This document shows, in pieces, positions 17,860-26,827 of a stretch of 33,677 bases of DNA; position 1 is the stretch's first letter, and every line of letters starts with the position of its first letter. The notes under the pieces were generated by a model. It ran no database searches, had not been told where the DNA came from, and saw nothing but the letters and a program-made list of their open reading frames with translations. The stretch comes from Pseudomonadota bacterium. Lineage in GTDB: Bacteria; Pseudomonadota; Gammaproteobacteria; Xanthomonadales; Rhodanobacteraceae. Made by a program: the position numbers and the translations under genes. The DNA lies in NCBI GenBank assembly GCA_021793575.1, contig JAJYSM010000004.1:1-33677 (forward strand), written 5' to 3'.

Positions 17860-19755
17860 TCAGACATCCTGCTCAGGCCCGCGTTCCAGGGCACGGCGGA
17901 TATCCTCGAGCGCAGTCGGATCATCCAGCGTGGACAGGTCGCCCGGGTCGGTGTGCTGCACCAGCGCCTGCAGCGAACGCCGCAGCAGCTTGCCGGAACG
18001 CGTCTTCGGCAGCGCGTTGACCACATACACGCGCGCCGGTCGCGCCACCCCGCCGAGCTGATCGACCACGCACTGCTGCATGCCGCGCGCCACGCTGGCA
18101 TGGTTCTCGGTAACGCCCTGCTTCAGCGTGGCGAACACCACCGGCACCTGGCCTTTCAGCTCGTCGTGCACGCCCACCACGGCGGCTTCGGCCACCGCCG
18201 GATGCGACGCCACCGACTCCTCGATCTCGCGCGTGCCCAGCCTGTGGCCGGCCACGTTGATCACGTCGTCGGTGCGGCCGAGGATGTTGGTGTAGCCATC
18301 CGCATCACGGATCGCCCAGTCCAGCGAGCTGTACAGCAGCTCGCTGAAATGGCTGAAGTAGCTGTGGACATAGCGCGCGTCGTCGCGCCACACCGTACTG
18401 AGGCAGCCCGGCGGCAGCGGTGGCACGAACACCAGCACGCCCTTCTCGCCGGCGGCAGCTTCCTCGCCGGTGGCCTCGTTGATCACCTTCATCCGGTAGC
18501 CCGGTGCCGGCAGGCCGGGCGAGCCCCACTTCACCGGCTTGAGCTCCAGCCCCGGCATCAGGGTGATCGCCGGCCAGCCGGTTTCGGTCTGCCAGTAGTT
18601 GTCGATCACCGGCACGCCGAGGCCGTCGGTGATCCAGTGCGCGGTGGGCTCGTCCAGTGGCTCGCCGGCTAGAAACAGCCACTTCAGCTGCGACAGGTCG
18701 TATTTCTTCAACCATGCCGCGTCCTGCTTCTTCAGCACGCGGATGCCGGTGGGCGAGGAGAACATCGTGCGCACGCGGTACTTCTCGCACAGCCGCCACC
18801 AGATGCCCGGATCGGGATGCGTCGGCAGGCCTTCGTACAGCAGCGCGGTGGCGCCGCCGATCAGCGGGCCGTAGACGTTGTAGGAATGCCCCACCGCCCA
18901 GCCCACGTCGGAGGTGGAAAACATCACCTGCCCCGGCGCGATGTCGAAGATGGTGCGGATCGACAGCGCCATCGCCACCGCGTAGCCGCCCACATCGCGC
19001 TGGATGCCCTTGGGCTTGCCGGTGGTGCCGGAGGTATACAGCAGATAGCTGGGCTCGTTCGATTCCAGCCAGGCCACCGGCACTTCGGCCTCCATGTGTT
19101 CCGCCCGCAGCCGGGCGTAGTCGAGGTCGCGGCCGGCGACCCGCGTCATTTGCGGATCGAGCTGGCGATCGACGATCAGCACATGCGGCGGCGGACTGCT
19201 CGATTCGGCCAATGCCGCATCCACCAGCGGCTTGTACGCGATCACCTTGCCGCCGCGCATGCCGGCATCGGCGCAGATCAGCAGCTTCGGCCCAGCATCG
19301 TCGATGCGCAGCGCCAGGTTGTGCGCGGCAAAGCCGCCGAACACCACCGAGTGGATCGCGCCGATGCGCGCGCACGCCAGCATCGCGTACACCGCCTCGG
19401 CCATGTTCGGCATGTAGATCACCACGCGGTCGCCCTTGCCCACCCCGAGCGAAAGCAGCACGGCGGCAAAGCGGTTCACCTCACGGTGCAGCGCGCGATA
19501 GCTGATCTCCTGGGTGACGCCGGTCTCGCTGGAGATCGCCACCAGCGCCAGCTGCTCGCCGCGCTCGGCCAGATGCCGATCGACCGCGTTGTAGCAGAGG
19601 TTGGTGGTGCCGCCGACGAACCAGCGGCGGAACGGCGGGTTGGACTGGTCGAGGATCTGCTGCGGCGGCGTGTCCCAATGGATCAGCCGCGCCTGCTCGC
19701 CCCAGAATCGCTCCGGCTGTTCGATCGACTGCCGGTAGAACTCGTCGTAGCCCAT
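17860..19755 (-). CDS. prpE: Propionyl-CoA synthetase
   Basis: 631 residues, an AMP-forming acyl-CoA synthetase of the Acs/PrpE branch. The N-terminal [39 protein letters not shown] and the P-loop-like [19 protein letters not shown] are more like PrpE than acetyl-CoA synthetase; the GIQRDVGG wording is diagnostic. The C-terminal catalytic lysine is K589 in [10 protein letters not shown], a residue that is commonly controlled by acetylation/propionylation. It turns propionate, ATP and CoA into propionyl-CoA, the substrate of PrpC. It is 73 bases upstream of prpB and 137 bases downstream of mdh. A strong hairpin without a good T-run sits in the latter gap, so partial readthrough from mdh is possible. 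Confidence 0.95.
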   Translation of the reverse strand: MGYDEFYRQSIEQPERFWGEQARLIHWDTPPQQILDQSNPPFRRWFVGGTTNLCYNAVDRHLAERGEQLALVAISSETGVTQEISYRALHREVNRFAAVLLSLGVGKGDRVVIYMPNMAEAVYAMLACARIGAIHSVVFGGFAAHNLALRIDDAGPKLLICADAGMRGGKVIAYKPLVDAALAESSSPPPHVLIVDRQLDPQMTRVAGRDLDYARLRAEHMEAEVPVAWLESNEPSYLLYTSGTTGKPKGIQRDVGGYAVAMALSIRTIFDIAPGQVMFSTSDVGWAVGHSYNVYGPLIGGATALLYEGLPTHPDPGIWWRLCEKYRVRTMFSSPTGIRVLKKQDAAWLKKYDLSQLKWLFLAGEPLDEPTAHWITDGLGVPVIDNYWQTETGWPAITLMPGLELKPVKWGSPGLPAPGYRMKVINEATGEEAAAGEKGVLVFVPPLPPGCLSTVWRDDARYVHSYFSHFSELLYSSLDWAIRDADGYTNILGRTDDVINVAGHRLGTREIEESVASHPAVAEAAVVGVHDELKGQVPVVFATLKQGVTENHASVARGMQQCVVDQLGGVARPARVYVVNALPKTRSGKLLRRSLQALVQHTDPGDLSTLDDPTALEDIRRALERGPEQDV

Positions 19756-19843
19756 GGGTCAGTCTCGTTGGCTGTGGAAGCGCCCAGCCTAGTCCAGTCA
19801 AAGAGCAGCAGGCACTCGACCTTCGGCGCATGCAGGAACGACA

Positions 19844-19867
19844 ACGGGCCGGCAAAGGCCGGCCCGT
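19844..19867 (-). terminator. Hairpin after mdh, weak terminator or attenuator
   Basis: A perfect 10-bp GC-rich stem (19844-19853 with 19858-19867) with an AAAG loop lies 26 bases beyond the mdh stop. On the minus strand the following bases are TGTCGTT rather than a proper T-run, so termination may be partial. An RNA-processing or 3'-end-protecting role is the alternative. Confidence 0.5.
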
Positions 19868-19892
19868 CGGGTAGCGCGATCCCGCCTCGGCG

Positions 19893-20876
19893 TTAGCTGG
19901 CGAACAGGTGCTCGACGCCGGCGCGCTCTTCGCGCAGTTCCTTTTCGGTGGCGTCCATGCGGGCGCGCGCGAAGTCGTTGATTGCCAGGCCTTGCACGAT
20001 CGCGTACTTGCCGCCCTGCACGGTCACCGGGTAGCCGTAGATCACGCCCGGCGCGATGCCGTAGGAGCCGTCCGAGGGAATCCCCATCGAGACCCAGTCG
20101 CCCTCGGCGGTGCCCAGCGCCCAGGTGCGCATGTGGTCGATCGCGGCCGAGGCGGCGGACGCGGCCGACGACGCGCCACGCGCCTTGATGATCGCCGCGC
20201 CGCGCTGTTGCACGGTGGGGATGAAATCGCTCGCGTACCAGGCCTGGTCGATCAGCGACATCGCCGCCTTGCCGTTGACGGTGGCGTGGTGCAGGTCCGG
20301 ATACTGGGTGGAGCTGTGGTTGCCCCAGATCGTCATCCGGCGGATGTCGGTGGTGTGCGTGCCAGTCTTCTCGGCCAGCTGGCTCAGCGCGCGGTTGTGA
20401 TCCAGGCGCACCATCGCGGTGAAGCACTTCGGATCGAGATCCGGCGCATTCTGCTGGGCGATCAGCGCATTCGTGTTGGCCGGGTTGCCGACCACCAGCA
20501 CCTTCACGTTACGGCTGGCGTGCGCGTTCAACGCCCTGCCCTGCGGGCCGAAAATGGCGCCATTGGCCTCCAGCAGATCCTTGCGTTCCATGCCCGGGCC
20601 GCGTGGACGCGCACCGACCAGCAGCGCGTAGTCGACATCCTTGAAGGCCACGTTCACGTCATCGGTGGCTACCACGCCGGCCAGGGTCGGGAACGCGCAG
20701 TCGTTGAGCTCCATCACCACGCCCTGCAGCGCGGGCAGCGCCGGCGTGATCTCCAGCAGGTGCAGGATCACCGGCTGATCCGGGCCCAGCATGTCGCCCG
20801 CGGCGATGCGGAACAGCAGGGCGTAACCGATCTGGCCGGCGGCGCCGGTAACAGCAACTCGAACGGGGGCTTTCAT
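19893..20876 (-). CDS. mdh: Malate dehydrogenase
   Basis: 327 residues. The ATG at 20876 is chosen because GAGGAG lies 9 bases upstream; an in-frame TTG two codons earlier is too close to it. The Rossmann motif [15 protein letters not shown], the substrate arginines in [20 protein letters not shown], and the catalytic histidine in [12 protein letters not shown] place it in the longer, cytosolic-type MDH group common in xanthomonads. It interconverts malate and oxaloacetate with NAD(H). Oxaloacetate is the co-substrate of PrpC, so its position ahead of prpE-prpB-prpC makes metabolic sense. A REPIN lies directly upstream. Confidence 0.95.
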   Translation of the reverse strand: MKAPVRVAVTGAAGQIGYALLFRIAAGDMLGPDQPVILHLLEITPALPALQGVVMELNDCAFPTLAGVVATDDVNVAFKDVDYALLVGARPRGPGMERKDLLEANGAIFGPQGRALNAHASRNVKVLVVGNPANTNALIAQQNAPDLDPKCFTAMVRLDHNRALSQLAEKTGTHTTDIRRMTIWGNHSSTQYPDLHHATVNGKAAMSLIDQAWYASDFIPTVQQRGAAIIKARGASSAASAASAAIDHMRTWALGTAEGDWVSMGIPSDGSYGIAPGVIYGYPVTVQGGKYAIVQGLAINDFARARMDATEKELREERAGVEHLFAS

Positions 20877-20916
20877 GGGCAATGACTCCTCAGGTGGGAT
20901 GTGCAGCAGCTTTTTT

Positions 20917-20997
20917 GTGGGAGCGGCTTCAGCCGCGATGCTGTTGTTGCGAGTTGATTGATTCGAGCCAGAGCATCGCGGCTGAAGCCGCTCCCAC
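20917..20997. repeat. REPIN (inverted REP pair), copy 1
   Basis: Two arms of 26 bases, 20917-20942 and 20972-20997, are perfect reverse complements across a 29-base spacer. Each arm begins GTGGGAGCGGCTTCAGCCGC and contains its own short hairpin (GCGGCTTCAGCCGC). This is the form of the REP/REPIN elements spread by RAYT transposases in pseudomonads and xanthomonads. It fills most of the gap between the aminotransferase stop and the mdh start. A related copy lies at 22989-23067. Confidence 0.9.
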
Positions 20998-21006
20998 AGG
21001 TAGTCG

Positions 21007-22206
21007 TCAGGTCAGTTCGGCGAAGAACTGCTGGATGCGTTCAAGCCCCGGCGCCAGCTGCGCGGTCGGGCAGGTGTAGGAAATGCGCAGCGCGCGCGGC
21101 TCGCCGAACGCCGAGCCCGGCACGCAGGCCACACCCTTGGTCTCCAGCAGCGCGGCACAGAAATCCACGTCGCTGTCGATGCGCGTGTCGCCATGACGCT
21201 TGCCGAATGCTACCGAGATATCCGGAAACGCATAGAACGCACCCTGCGGCCGCGGGCAGATCACGCCGGGGATCGCATTCAGCGCGGCCATGACGATGTC
21301 GCGCTTGCCGGCGAACTCCGCGCACTTGGCTTGCGGAATGTCCTGCGGGCCGCTGAAGGCGGCCATCGCCGCCGCCGTGATCACTTCGGGCAGGCTGGTG
21401 ATGTGGTTGGAGTTGAGCGTGGTGACGGCCTTGGCCACCGATTCCGGCCCGGCCACCAGGCCCACGCGCCAGCCCGGCATGCCGTAGGTCTTGGAGACCG
21501 AGTCGACGAAGATCACCCGCTCGCGCAGCTCGGGCCGGGCGTGCACGAAGTTGTGATAGCCGATGCCGTCGAACACCATCGAGTGGTAGATATCGTCGGT
21601 GATCACCCAGGTGTCCGGATGCCGCACCAGCACCTCGGCCAGCACGGCGATTTCCGCGCCGGTGTAGACCATGCCGGTGGGGTTGGACGGGTTGTTGAAC
21701 AGGAACACCTTCGGCTTGCGCGCCAGCGCGGCGTCGAGCTGGGCCGGGGTCAGCTTGTAGTTCTGCTGCGAGCCGCAGTGCAGCACATTGACCTTCGCCC
21801 CCACGATGTCAGCAATGTCGCGGTAGGTGGTCCAGTACGGCGCGGCGAAGCAGATCTCGTCGCCCTCGTCGAGCAGCGCCTCGGCGAGGTTGTACAAAAC
21901 GTGCTTGGCGCCGATGCCGATCGAGAGATTCAGGCGGCCGTAGCCGCTGAAACCCAGCGCCTCGATGTGCCGGAGAAACGCGTCCAGCAGTGCCTCGGCG
22001 CCGCGGTTGCTGCCGTACTGGCCGCTGTCGTGCGACAGCGCCTCGCGCGCGGCGGCGTAGACGTGCTCGCCGGGCAGAAAGTTCGGCACGCCGATCGAGA
22101 AGCTGATGATGTCGCGGCCGGTGGCCTTGAGCTGCTTGGCCTTCTCGGCAATCACCATGATCGCGCTGGGTTTGGCGCGGCCGACACGCTGGGCGAGCTG
22201 AAGCAT
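21007..22206 (-). CDS. PLP-dependent aminotransferase, aspartate/aromatic type (class I)
   Basis: 399 residues. It is a fold-type I class I aminotransferase of the subfamily of prokaryotic (Thermus-type) aspartate aminotransferases. It shows [33 protein letters not shown], the PLP pyridine contact [10 protein letters not shown] (D204), the Schiff-base lysine K239 in [16 protein letters not shown], and the substrate-carboxylate arginine in [10 protein letters not shown] near the C-terminus. Glutamate/2-oxoglutarate-linked transamination is expected. Whether aspartate or another amino acid is the main substrate cannot be read from sequence. Aspartate use would feed oxaloacetate, consistent with the neighbouring mdh. 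The start at 22206 has a modest GAG-containing ribosome-binding region. Confidence 0.88.
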   Translation of the reverse strand: MLQLAQRVGRAKPSAIMVIAEKAKQLKATGRDIISFSIGVPNFLPGEHVYAAAREALSHDSGQYGSNRGAEALLDAFLRHIEALGFSGYGRLNLSIGIGAKHVLYNLAEALLDEGDEICFAAPYWTTYRDIADIVGAKVNVLHCGSQQNYKLTPAQLDAALARKPKVFLFNNPSNPTGMVYTGAEIAVLAEVLVRHPDTWVITDDIYHSMVFDGIGYHNFVHARPELRERVIFVDSVSKTYGMPGWRVGLVAGPESVAKAVTTLNSNHITSLPEVITAAAMAAFSGPQDIPQAKCAEFAGKRDIVMAALNAIPGVICPRPQGAFYAFPDISVAFGKRHGDTRIDSDVDFCAALLETKGVACVPGSAFGEPRALRISYTCPTAQLAPGLERIQQFFAELT

Positions 22207-22298
22207 GGGTTACTCACGCGGAGAGGAAAGCAAAGGCAATGATTTTATCACGATGCCCGAGAGCCGCGCCGACCGCCCTGCGGCATGACGATGCCGCC

Positions 22299-22332
22299 AA
22301 AAAAACCGCCGGCTGGCAACCGGCGTTTTTTT
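22299..22332 (-). terminator. Rho-independent terminator of the cyclophilin gene (bidirectional form)
   Basis: CGCCGG (22307-22312) and CCGGCG (22320-22325) form the stem. A run of seven A lies on the left and seven T on the right, so a U-tract follows the hairpin on either strand. The cyclophilin gene ends 23 bases away on the minus strand and is the one served. The downstream aminotransferase gene then starts its own transcript. Confidence 0.9.
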
Positions 22333-22354
22333 GTGCGCATCAGCAACCCATGGC

Positions 22355-22864
22355 TCAGCCGCGGGCGTCGAGCACCGCGTTCCATTCCTTCACGCGATCG
22401 GACTGCGCCGCCAGCAGCGCGTCGACATCGCCCTCCACGGTGAGCTTCTCGATCGTATCGCCCTGCTGGATCGTATTGACCACGGCCATGTCGGCCGCAT
22501 CCACCACTTCGCCGAACACGCTGTGCTTGCCGTCCAGCCAGGGCGTGGCGCCATGGGTGATGAAGAACTGGCTGCCGTTGGTGCGCGGACCGGCGTTGGC
22601 CATCGACAGCACACCCGGCTTGTCGTGACGCAGCGAGGCGTTGAACTCGTCCTCGAACTTGTAGCCCGGACCGCCGCGACCGCTGCCCTCGGGGCAACCG
22701 CCCTGCACCATGAAATCGGCGATCACGCGATGGAACGAGAGCCCGTCGTAGTAGCCGCGCCGCGCCAGGTTGACGAAGTTGGCCACCGTGACCGGCGCGC
22801 GGTCTTCATGCAGACGCAGGTGGATCGGGCCGCGGTTGGTGGCGAAGGTGGCGTTGATGGTCAT
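22355..22864 (-). CDS. Cyclophilin-type peptidyl-prolyl cis-trans isomerase
   Basis: 169 residues from the ATG at 22864, which has AAGGA upstream. A much longer open frame continues upstream but has no coding character. There is no signal peptide, so this is the cytoplasmic (PpiB-like) form. The motifs [13 protein letters not shown] (catalytic Arg and Phe), [33 protein letters not shown] and VEGDVDAL match bacterial cyclophilins. It accelerates proline isomerisation during folding. It is a single-gene unit with a strong terminator and a REPIN upstream. Confidence 0.95.
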   Translation of the reverse strand: MTINATFATNRGPIHLRLHEDRAPVTVANFVNLARRGYYDGLSFHRVIADFMVQGGCPEGSGRGGPGYKFEDEFNASLRHDKPGVLSMANAGPRTNGSQFFITHGATPWLDGKHSVFGEVVDAADMAVVNTIQQGDTIEKLTVEGDVDALLAAQSDRVKEWNAVLDARG

Positions 22865-22988
22865 GCGGAATCCTTGGGTTCTTGAGCTGCACCGCGCGAG
22901 GGCGCGGGCACGAGGGTCGCCAAGGATAACCCAGCGCCGACGGAGGCGCAGCGGCCGCAGCGATCGCCGCACTCTCGCGTGAGCGCCT

Positions 22989-23067
22989 GTGGGAGCGACT
23001 TCAGTCGCGATGCTCTTGCTTTGATGCAGCATCAGAACAAAAGCATCGCGACTGAAGTCGCTCCCAC
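22989..23067. repeat. REPIN (inverted REP pair), copy 2
   Basis: Arms of 26 bases at 22989-23014 and 23042-23067 are perfect reverse complements across a 27-base spacer. Compared with the copy at 20917-20997, the core differs at two positions per arm that pair with each other (GCGACTTCAGTCGC versus GCGGCTTCAGCCGC), so hairpin pairing is kept. It lies between the cyclophilin gene and the 3' end of the hydrolase gene. Confidence 0.9.
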
Positions 23068-23087
23068 CGGGATTGGCCACTGTTTGC

Positions 23088-24836
23088 TTATGGCAGCCCC
23101 AGCGTGTCGTGCTGCAGCGCTCCGGCACCACGCGGGTGCGCCGATGGCGCAGGCAGCTCGCTCGGCCACGCAGCACCTTCATAGAGATGCGCCCACAGCC
23201 GGTCCAGCGCCGCATAGCCGTAGGGCAGCAGCGGCACGTGCTTGTCGCCGAAGCCTGGCAGCGCCAGAAACGCATCGAAGTGCTGCGCGTACGGCACCTT
23301 CCAGTAGAGCGGGCGACGCCCCTCATCGCGCAGCCACGCCACATAGGGCTCGGAAGTGAACGAAGTGGGCAGCAGCCCGTCGCTGGCACCATGCACCACC
23401 CACAATGGCAGCTCGCGGCGCGGCAGTCGCACCGCGGTAGCAGCCACGGAGGCGTGCAGCGCCTGGGCCACGTGATCGTCGCCGGCCCACAGCGCACGCA
23501 GGCATTCGCTGCCGCTGAGCGTGGGGTCGGTGGAAACCGTGGTGCCACCGAACAGGCCGATGCCGTTGCCCGGCGGAATGCCTGCACCCTCCGCCCACCA
23601 GCTTGCCCGCGTGGCCGCATCGGCCACGTCCGGCAGACCGCCGGCGCCAATCGCCGCGTAATGGAAGCCGCACGGCATCTCGCTGGCGCTGCGGCGCAGA
23701 TAGGACGATGCATAGCCCGCGGCGATCACCCGCCACAGGTCGAACGCGGTGGTGCTGGCGCCGGTGGCGATCGCCTCGTCGGTCCAGCCGCGCGTGTGCA
23801 GATGCTGCCAGGCCTGCTCGGACTGCGCGGCCAGCGTGCTGCCGCTGAGCTTGCCCTGCGCGCGCAGGCTGGCGCAGCGCACCGACCATGCCGGTGGCGG
23901 TTGGCCGTTCGGCCCACGCGCGAACGGCGCGCTGGCGAAACGCTGGTCGCTCAGCGCGCACGGCAGCCAGATCGCCGCCTCGGTGACGTAGTCGTACAGC
24001 GCGCGGCCATGCTCAGGCACGTTGACGTTCGGCGCCAGCGCCACCACGCCGGCAAAAATGCCGTCGCGATCCAGCCCGGCCGCCTGCAGCACCGCGCCGC
24101 CGCCGTTGGACACGCCGGTGGCGATGATCCTCGTGTTCTGCGGCGTGAACGGCGCCTGCGCGGGATAAGCCCGGTCAAGCATGGCCAGCCCGAACTGCGC
24201 GGCCTGGATCACATCGCGGCCCCAGTCGGCCTCCGGGTTGTCACCGGAGTTCATGTGCTTTGCCGCAATGCCCGCGCTCGCCGGCGCCGGCGCCGGCGTG
24301 AACTCCAGCGCCACTTCGCCGCGGCGGGCGCGGCGCCCGTCCAGCGCCACGCCGCTGTCGTCGGCGTAATCGAAATAGCCGGTGCCGGAGCCCTTGTCGG
24401 TATAGGCCACCGCGCAGGCGCGCGGCAGGCCCCACGCACCGGCCAGCGCGATCGCCCCGTAGACGCCGCGCGAACCGGACGACGGCGCCACCAGCAGGCA
24501 GCGCTTGTGCAGGTCGAAATGGTCCGGCAGCTGCAGCAGCACCCGATGCGGGGCGCGCGCACCGGGCAGGCGCGCAAATGCCTGGTACTCGCGTCCGGGC
24601 ACATCCGGCACGCCGCCGTAGACCCGGCCATAGCCGCCCAACGGGCTAAGATCGGCGATGCCCTTCCAGTTGGACTGGATCGCCCGCCGACGCAATTCGG
24701 CTGCCGTGGGATCCAGCGGCTGGGCGAACGGCGACGGCACACCGGCGAGGCCAGCCAGCCCCAGACCAGCGCTGAGCAGGTCGTCATTGCCGCGGTGCTC
24801 GGTGAGGATGACTTCGCCGTAGTCGACATCACGCAT
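23088..24836 (-). CDS. 3-hydroxybutyrate oligomer hydrolase (3HBOH family), apparently cytoplasmic
   Basis: 582 residues from the ATG at 24836 (AAGGA 7 bases upstream). It is an alpha/beta-hydrolase of the D-(-)-3-hydroxybutyrate oligomer hydrolase family. [35 protein letters not shown] and [18 protein letters not shown] are family segments. The probable triad is S243 (TGVSNGGGA), D486 ([10 protein letters not shown]) and H519 (YAQHFDAF). Characterised members act on oligomers released from polyhydroxybutyrate. Several are larger and secreted, whereas this one begins [18 protein letters not shown] with no signal peptide, so it probably acts inside the cell. The response-regulator gene is divergent 185 bases away, and the gap contains GGCGGCC/GGCCGCC (24894-24917) and GTGCG/CGCAC (24958-24980) inverted pairs. 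Confidence 0.85.
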   Translation of the reverse strand: MRDVDYGEVILTEHRGNDDLLSAGLGLAGLAGVPSPFAQPLDPTAAELRRRAIQSNWKGIADLSPLGGYGRVYGGVPDVPGREYQAFARLPGARAPHRVLLQLPDHFDLHKRCLLVAPSSGSRGVYGAIALAGAWGLPRACAVAYTDKGSGTGYFDYADDSGVALDGRRARRGEVALEFTPAPAPASAGIAAKHMNSGDNPEADWGRDVIQAAQFGLAMLDRAYPAQAPFTPQNTRIIATGVSNGGGAVLQAAGLDRDGIFAGVVALAPNVNVPEHGRALYDYVTEAAIWLPCALSDQRFASAPFARGPNGQPPPAWSVRCASLRAQGKLSGSTLAAQSEQAWQHLHTRGWTDEAIATGASTTAFDLWRVIAAGYASSYLRRSASEMPCGFHYAAIGAGGLPDVADAATRASWWAEGAGIPPGNGIGLFGGTTVSTDPTLSGSECLRALWAGDDHVAQALHASVAATAVRLPRRELPLWVVHGASDGLLPTSFTSEPYVAWLRDEGRRPLYWKVPYAQHFDAFLALPGFGDKHVPLLPYGYAALDRLWAHLYEGAAWPSELPAPSAHPRGAGALQHDTLGLP

Positions 24837-25021
24837 GACAGGTTCCTTCGACACGGGACGGCCGCATCAGCACGAGCAACAAGGCAACAGACAGGCGGCC
24901 CGTTTCATCCGGCCGCCATGGCCAGCATGATGGCACCCGCCACCGTGCGAAAGCCCGGTGCGTTGTGCCGCATCACGCACTGAACTCGACGACAGCGCCG
25001 CCGCCCGCTACCGTCCACGAC

Positions 25022-25681
25022 ATGACCAGCCTGCTTATCGCCGACGACCATCCGCTGTTCCGCGCCGCGCTGTGTCTGGCAGCCAGCGAAAACCTGCCTG
25101 AGTGCATCATGCACGAGGCCGCGGATCTCGCCGGCGTGCTGGCTGTACTGGCCGCGGAGCCCGAGATCGACCTGGTGCTGCTCGACCTGCACATGCCCGG
25201 CAGCCAAGGCTTGTCCGGGCTGGCCGCACTGCGCGGCCAGCATCCCGGCGTGGCGGTGCTGGTGGTGTCCGCCCACGACGAGGCGCGCATCGTGCGCCGC
25301 GTGCTCGATCACGGCGCCGCCGGCTTCATCCCCAAGAGCGCCAGCCCCGCCGAGATCGGCCAGGCGATCCGCAGCGTGCTTGCCTGCGGCAGCTGGCTGC
25401 CGTCTGGCCTCGCGGCTGCCGTTGCCGCGCTGCCCACCAACCCGGCCGACGTCGATCTGGCCAGCCGGCTCGCCCGCCTCACCCAACAGCAGTCCCGCGT
25501 GCTTGCCCTGCTCGCCGAAGGCATGCTCAACAAGCAGATCGCCGACCGCCTGGCGATCCAGGAGAACACGGTGAAGACCCACATCACCGTGATTTTCGAG
25601 AAACTCAAGGTGAGAAACCGCACGCAGGCGGGCATGTTGCTGCGCTCGCTGGAGTGGGGGGAGTCGGCGCGGACAGGCTGA
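25022..25681 (+). CDS. LuxR/NarL-family response regulator, CrbR-like
   Basis: 219 residues. The receiver domain occupies residues ~1-120, with acidic pocket D8-D9 (LLIADDHPLF), phospho-acceptor D55 (LVLLDLHMPGSQGLSG), the switch Ser in VVSAHD and the conserved Lys in GFIPKSA. A linker leads to a C-terminal LuxR-type HTH (LNKQIADRLAIQENTVKTHITVIFEKLKVRNRTQA). The wording of both domains is close to CrbR of the CrbS/CrbR acetate-utilisation system (from memory of the family). A CrbS-like kinase lies at 29628-32975 and is the obvious partner. The start at 25022 begins the receiver fold directly but has only a weak ribosome-binding site. Confidence 0.88.
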   Translation: MTSLLIADDHPLFRAALCLAASENLPECIMHEAADLAGVLAVLAAEPEIDLVLLDLHMPGSQGLSGLAALRGQHPGVAVLVVSAHDEARIVRRVLDHGAAGFIPKSASPAEIGQAIRSVLACGSWLPSGLAAAVAALPTNPADVDLASRLARLTQQQSRVLALLAEGMLNKQIADRLAIQENTVKTHITVIFEKLKVRNRTQAGMLLRSLEWGESARTG

Positions 25682-25805
25682 AACAACGCCGCGTGCTGCG
25701 TTCGCCGGGGCGCCGTCCGCCGGAAAGCTTGCAGTAGTGGCGATCTGGCATAGAGTGGCACGCCGCTCATCTCGCCACGCATCACCACATCAGGGGAACC
25801 GCACC

Positions 25806-26696
25806 ATGTATCAGGGCATCAGCACACGTGTTGTCACCATCGGCGCAATCGTCCTGCTGGCGATCATCGTCCTGTCCAGCTCGTTCTTCGTGGTGCCGCC
25901 GAGCGAAATGGCGGCCGTGCGCTGGCTGGACGGCACGGTCACCACCAAGCAGCCGCTGGGCACCGGCCTGCACTTCAAGCTGCCCTTCCTGGAAACGGCC
26001 GATTTCCTGCAGACCTCGCAGTCCACCTACACCCTGCCGGACTTGAGTGTCTACACGAACGACAACCAGGCGGTCGACATCAGCATCTCCGTCATCTACC
26101 AGATCCCGTCCACCGCCGTGATGCACCTGCTGTACGACGTCGGCAAGACCGGCAACACCGATATCGAATCAACCATCGTGCCGGTGATCCGGGACCGCGC
26201 GCTGGCGGTATTCGCCCGGTACAACACGCTCAACGTGTCCGACTCGCGCGCGCAGATCACCGAGCAGATGAAGAAGGAGGTGGCGCTGGCCCTGCAGCGC
26301 CTGTTCGGCATCAACGTGGTCGATCTGCAGCTCACCGGCATCAAGTATTCGCCAGTGTTCTCCGCTTCCGTGGAGCAGGCGGTCAAGGCCAAGGCCGAGG
26401 CCGTGCAGGCGCAGAACACGGTGCTGCAGAAAAAGTACGAAGGCGAACAGAAAACCGTCACCGCGGCGGCCGAGGCACAGGCCAAGATCGAGTCGGCCAA
26501 GGGCATCGCCGAATCCACCGTGCTGGAAGCCACCGCCCAGGCCAAGGCCATCGAAGTCGTCGGCCAGGCGATGCAGGCGAACCCCCTCTACACCAAGTTC
26601 TACGCCATCCAGCACTGGAACGGCGTGCTGCCGCAGTACGTCGGCGGCAATGGCGCGGTGCCGTTTGTGGATATTGGTGGCAAGAGCGGGAAGTGA
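25806..26696 (+). CDS. SPFH/prohibitin-family membrane protein
   Basis: 296 residues from the ATG at 25806, preceded by AGGGGAA. One N-terminal membrane helix (residues ~8-28) is followed by an SPFH (stomatin/prohibitin/flotillin/HflK) domain: VPPSEMAAVRWLDGTV, LHFKLPFLETADF, DISISVIYQI. A long Ala/Glu/Lys-rich coiled coil (~residues 195-260) and a short conserved tail follow. Such proteins form large membrane-anchored ring assemblies and act as scaffolds or protease modulators. No partner such as NfeD or FtsH is adjacent. The gene is 124 bases after the response regulator, with no terminator seen between them. Confidence 0.88.
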   Translation: MYQGISTRVVTIGAIVLLAIIVLSSSFFVVPPSEMAAVRWLDGTVTTKQPLGTGLHFKLPFLETADFLQTSQSTYTLPDLSVYTNDNQAVDISISVIYQIPSTAVMHLLYDVGKTGNTDIESTIVPVIRDRALAVFARYNTLNVSDSRAQITEQMKKEVALALQRLFGINVVDLQLTGIKYSPVFSASVEQAVKAKAEAVQAQNTVLQKKYEGEQKTVTAAAEAQAKIESAKGIAESTVLEATAQAKAIEVVGQAMQANPLYTKFYAIQHWNGVLPQYVGGNGAVPFVDIGGKSGK

Positions 26697-26724
26697 CGAA
26701 AGAACGGCTTGACGATAAGGAAAT

Positions 26725-26820
26725 GTCGCCTGTTTCCAGCGCAGCGGTGAGGTCTTCGGTCTGCGCCACGGGAGAACCGAGATGTTTTGCCGGATCGAAG
26801 GGAAACGCTTTCAGCGCCAT
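26725..26820 (-). pseudogene. Truncated HigA-type addiction-module antidote (N-terminal relic)
   Basis: From an ATG at 26820 the minus strand encodes MALKAFPFDPAKHLGSP and then TEDLTAALETGD. This is the recognisable start of the ~100-residue HigA-like addiction-module antidote family, whose members usually begin MALxxxPFDPAxYLDSPEA...ALETGD. Similarity stops after about 32 codons, and the frame then runs into antisense of the SPFH gene, so the HTH half is gone and no toxin gene adjoins. The ATG lies 7 bases after the SGNH stop, with GAGG in between, so a short peptide might still be translated. Confidence 0.6.
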
Positions 26821-26827
26821 GGTTGCC

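Noticed and set aside
20917-20997. Large hairpin upstream of mdh read as a terminator of an upstream gene
   Set aside because: The same structure recurs at 22989-23067 with REP cores and no U-tract, which fits a REPIN rather than a terminator.
22355-23713. A 452-residue version of the cyclophilin with a long N-terminal extension
   Set aside because: The extension overlaps the hydrolase gene and the REPIN and has no coding character. The ATG at 22864 has AAGGA upstream and starts the normal cyclophilin fold.
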